64,000 nucleotides of DNA, taken from NCBI GenBank assembly GCA_944990035.1, contig CALYLX010000014.1, positions 1 through 64,000 on the forward strand. Reading direction: 5' to 3'. A program made the position numbers and the translations under genes. This document shows, piece by piece, positions 60,600 to 64,000 of this stretch (the first letter of the stretch is position 1; every line of letters starts with the position of its first letter). The stretch comes from Clitopilus passeckerianus (lineage: Eukaryota > Basidiomycota > Agaricomycetes > Agaricales > Entolomataceae). The notes beneath the pieces were generated by a model. It was given only the letters and a program-made list of their open reading frames with translations. It was not told where the DNA came from and ran no database searches.

Positions 60600-62524
60600 A
60601 AAAGCTCTTAAACAGTCTTAAATGCCTTTAAAACATCTTAAACTCGATTTTAAGGCTTTTAAGACTTTTAAGACTTTCCAGAGTACTTTTTGTCTTGAAA
60701 ATCATCTTGGAAACCATTGAAATTTTGTGTCAGTTTCAAGCAGCAGATTTTTCTCAAGAAAGTTCAAGAGGCTCTAGTAAAAATTCAAGAAAGAAGTAAT
60801 ATTCAGCTAACTAAGACAGATTAAGCTGCTAGTCAAGAAACACTAAACTGGACATGTAAGGCTCAGAAGTATCAGGCAGAAGTAATGGATGGACAATATA
60901 TGTATTCAGGATAAACAGTACAGTTGTAATCTAAATAATACTACAGTGCACAAATGAAAACCCCTAATAATGTATGTGGCTGTGCCAAAAGCGGCACATT
61001 ACATCTAATAATGGTAGCCTACTCTCTGGGTGCCATGGGAGTGTGAATCAGGTAGAAGAGGTTCAGGGTGTAGACACAGGGGTGTGAGGGTACTAGGTAA
61101 AGAATGATAGAGGCTAGAAAAGGTTTCATTAGTCAATGAACATGGCAAAGGGGAAGCCACTTACTTGGCCAATCTACCTACCCCAGAAAAGGAGGAGGGC
61201 AGTACATGAGAAGGGTGGGACAAGGGAGTGACAGAGAACCTTACATAGCATAAAAGTTGAGTGAATGCAGATTGAGAATGAAAAAAAGCGGCACAAATAC
61301 ATACCTGAGGGGTTTCCCACCTGCACTGGGTCTCCCTGTCCAGCCCACAACCTTCAGAATGCCCCCTGAGATGTCCTTGAGTGTTCTGGATGGAGGAAGA
61401 GTGAAAGAAAGTCAGCCGGCACCTGGCATGGTAGCGAAAAGGAGGAAAGAATGAGTGAGGTGGCAGTCTGATGGGGCGCGTCAGATGAGGCTAGAAGTTC
61501 CCGCGCTCAAAAGATAAGGATTTCGGTGCAAATATCAAAGGATCCGACGCTTTCCTGAGAGATCAGAGCACGGAATTGGATTCGGCGCTATCGAAAACGT
61601 ATTTTAAGCTTATTTTAGATACTTAATACGATGTTTTGAGTTCCCTGTACAACATAGGCAGAACTTGACATTTTCGAGCCTCACAGTAGCCGTGGGAACA
61701 TTCCCGGTTGTTGCCGGCTGTCTCTGTGAGCGCGCCAGCTAATGCCTGTTCAACATCATTCAACCACCATGTCTCTGCTGCCGCCTTCTCATCTACTGAC
61801 ATTCCTCCCTCAAGCATAGGCTTCAATTAAGGAATAGCATCCAAAATGTCTATTGGTGAGTTTCATCTACTTCTCTCTGTTGAAACATTTCTCTTACATG
61901 AGGTTTCTGTAGGGCACCTATTCTGAGTTCGTATGGCCTTTTCCTTGGTAAACACTCGCTTTTTTCAGCTTCTACTGCTTTCTAAAGTTCTGCTTTCTGA
62001 CTCTAGATTCCTTTCAAGCTGAGTATGGTGTGAGGAGACCCAGTGCAGGTGGGAAATGTGCAAGGTGTGTTGACTATTCCCTTCATTCTCTTTCTAGAAT
62101 CTAATGACTTCTTATGCAGTGTTTCCCATCTTCTATCCTATCATCTTCTCCTGGCCACTTCCCCTCATTGCTAGCAGATAGCAGGAGGTTCTATAGAGTG
62201 GCTGCTTTTTGCACAGCCACAATGCAACCTGTATGGTATCTTTTTTGTTATGCCTAGTGTAGTTATCTGTATTATATAGCCTGAATACATGATGAATTTG
62301 AATTGAAACCTGCCTATTATTGTGAAATCTAATGCTATTAAAATCTATTTTGAATCACTCAATATTAATAGGAAACTCAAGGGATTTCAAGGAAGTTCCC
62401 AGCAGAATTCCAGCCAATGTACTCTGATATTAAGAGGGACTGTCTTAAATCCAGACAGCCAGATTTAGCTTGGAATTGCTTGAAAATCTTGAAAAAAGTG
62501 TTTTAAGAGCGTTTAAGGCAACCC

Positions 62525-62551
62525 AAGAAGAATTGCGGAATGCTGATGTAG
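62525..62551 (-). repeat. Right terminal inverted repeat of the foldback element
   Basis: 27 nt, reverse complement of 60573-60599 without mismatch. Confidence 0.9.
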
Positions 62552-64000
62552 GTTGCAGGCAGTGGCCATTGCTCGCCCATCGGCACCTCGTGCAGGCCCC
62601 CATTCCCCTCAACGCTGTCAACAGTCGAGTTCGCCCAAAAAGCAACCGAAGAACCAGAAAGAGGCTAGTGACGTGAGGAAGTTCTTCAAGGAGGTTGGAG
62701 GGAGACAACAGTGCATCTTTTGCGCGTAAGGCCCACTCTTTTTGAGGTATATCTCGAAGTATTGATTATATGATTGTTAGCCAACTCAAAGCCTCTGGTG
62801 CTGATACCACCGTCAAGTCATTCAGCCAGACAACAGCCACCAGCATTCTGCGCCGTCACTTATGCGACAACCATACGTCCCATTGGATTTCGTCATGTGA
62901 CAAACTCAACATCAAGATAACGGCAAGCGCCGTACAAGATCAAGTCCGCAAGTATCGCGAGTCACAGGGAGAAAAGGTGCCCACCACCAACAAGCCTTCC
63001 CACATCCCCACTTTCTCAGAAGAGGTGTTTGTGGATGCCATTGTTGACTGGATCATCGCGGATGATCAGGTGCGTATGTTATCAGTTATTTCTACCCTCT
63101 ATTCAGATTTTTTCTGCTAGTCTATAAATGTAGTTGAGTCTCCTCATCTTCGGCGGATTTTCCTCATCCTCCGTGAATCGCTTCGAGATGAGGATATACC
63201 ATGTCGGACCACTATTCGCAAGCGCGTTATTGAGTACTGGGAGGAACATGTTGAGAAGCTTGGGAAAGAGATGCAGGTATGCTCCCGTTTTATTCTTACA
63301 ACTTGATAGATAGTTTACCTTTTCAAAGGAATCTGTGGGGAAGATTTCCTTCACGATGGACATGTGGTCCGATCCCAATCTAGTGCCATATATGGCTGTT
63401 ACCGCGCACTGGCTTGAGATTATCAAATCGCAAACGGACGGACAGCCAACACTACGCCTCCGCGCAGATCTGATAGGCTTCCATCGAGTTCCTGGGAACC
63501 ACACGGGCGAACATCTGGCAGAGGCTCTGATCTACATTACCGATAGAATGGGCATCACAGAGAAGGTATGTATACAACTAGATCTAGTGGATATATATCT
63601 TACTTGATACTCTATAGTTTGGCTGGCTAACAATGGATAATGCTTCCTCAAACGACACCTGTGTTGAAGTTCTTGAGACAAAGTTGGGAGAACGGGGCAT
63701 CGCATTTTCAGCGATGAATTCACGTGTGCGGTAAGTTGACTGTGCTCTGTTATTGAAAACAAGGCTCAATTTTAACAGGTGCTTTCCGCATATCATAAAT
63801 CTTGCATGCCAGGCCATGCTTAGCGCAATTACGAACATGGATCTTGTCGCACTCCCTGACAACATACTCGACACGAGGGTTGACTTTTTGGCAAACCGTG
63901 ACATCATTGCCATCATACGCGGTGTCGTTCGAAGTGTGGGTAGTTCCATTATTCATTGAAAACCCTACTGACACCCCTCAAGGTCCGAGTGTCTTCACTT

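Larger units (their letters stand above)
60573..62551. mobile_element. Foldback-type non-autonomous transposon inside the hAT gene
   Basis: 1,979 bp. The ends are perfect 27-bp inverted repeats (60573-60599 and 62525-62551, beginning CTACATCAGCATTCCGCAAT). Internal to them, both ends have CTTAAA-type repeats. Further paired inverted blocks occur in order: 60899-60910 with 62280-62291 (TGTATTCAGG), 60976-60995 with 62198-62220 (GTGGCTGTGC), and a 23-nt perfect match 61313-61335 with 62034-62056. Arms are therefore about 0.75 and 0.5 kb, diverged between blocks, around a ~0.7-kb centre. No transposase. A clean target duplication is not visible. Confidence 0.75.
59346..64000 (+). mobile_element. 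hAT DNA transposon, 5' part, running off the right edge
   Basis: TAGTGTTGCAACGG at 59346 has the form of a hAT end (YARNG...). It is followed by subterminal repeats CGAGTCGAGCCG (59384-59395 and 59405-59416) and CGGCTCGAGCCG (59461-59472), which hAT transposases usually bind. The transposase gene starts 766 bp inside. The right end lies outside the window, so the terminal repeat and 8-bp target duplication cannot be checked. The element is itself split by a foldback insertion at 60573-62551. Confidence 0.65.
60112..64000 (+). pseudogene. hAT transposase with BED zinc finger, interrupted and right-truncated
   Basis: First exon MGKTNKKTPAATQLPNGSLQ, intron at 60190-60242, then a Pro/Gln/Ser-rich disordered segment (RLPSGLVSPPPAFHQQPIDD) up to VEGACDSLQ at 60572. 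The reading resumes after the foldback insert at 62552 with LQAVAIARPSAPRAG, then ASDVRKFFKEVGGRQQCIFC, ILRRHLCDNH (BED finger C-x2-C...H-x4-H), FSEEVFVDAIVDWIIADDQ, the hAT core VGKISFTMDMWSDPNLVPYM + AVTAHWLE (first catalytic Asp), GWLTMDNASSND (second Asp), and RCFPHIINLACQAML. The dimerisation (hATC) domain would lie beyond 64000. Apart from the 2-kb insert the exons are open, so the insert is what breaks the gene, unless it is spliced out. Confidence 0.75.

Overview
The window is nuclear DNA of a filamentous basidiomycete, most likely a mushroom-forming agaricomycete. Genes are dense and carry many 50-60 nt introns with GT-AG ends. Many neighbours are divergent pairs 110-280 bp apart. The content also fits: a DNMT5-type maintenance methyltransferase, tandem GH16 glucanases, F-box proteins, a chromodomain-bearing Ty3/gypsy element and a hAT element. 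No rRNA, tRNA, CRISPR or bacterial-style operon was seen. Exon boundaries were placed by eye from splice signals and protein-family conservation.

Layout. 1-18.7 kb is a housekeeping block: RED/IK spliceosomal protein (5' truncated), Zw10, EMC5, a ZRC1-type zinc transporter, RFC3, ubiquitin-eS31 fusion, class II aldolase, an F-box protein, PET117, a CID-domain RNA-processing protein and a PAP2 lipid phosphatase. 18.9-26.0 kb is one ten-exon gene for a 2,210-residue DNMT5-like protein (methyltransferase + SNF2 helicase + RING) with a canonical PCNA-binding motif at its N terminus. 26.1-34.1 kb holds CRIPT, a second F-box protein, an EFM7/NNT1-like methyltransferase, ADE8, PEX7 and a class II sirtuin.

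34.4-39.9 kb has three unusual zinc-binding genes. Two neighbours share a C-x2-C...W-x2-H-x3-C module (one and three copies). The third has five tandem Zn2Cys6 clusters plus a half cluster. 40.0-45.0 kb is a tandem array of three secreted GH16 glucanases. 46.8-51.1 kb holds phosphoglucomutase and a C2H2 zinc-finger regulator, with two doubtful ORFs.

51.34-58.59 kb is a full-length, very young Ty3/gypsy chromovirus: 485-bp LTRs that look identical, a 5-bp target duplication CAAAG, a Tf1-like self-priming site, gag, protease, RT, RNase H, integrase, chromodomain, and an extra third ORF of unknown function. Its reading frame has several one-base breaks. It lies about 200 bp upstream of the C2H2 gene. 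From about 59.35 kb to the right edge is the 5' part of a hAT transposon (transposase with BED finger), interrupted at 60.57-62.55 kb by a non-coding foldback element with 27-bp perfect ends and long diverged inverted arms. The right end is therefore a nested-transposon zone, next to a genome defence gene (DNMT5) 25-30 kb away.
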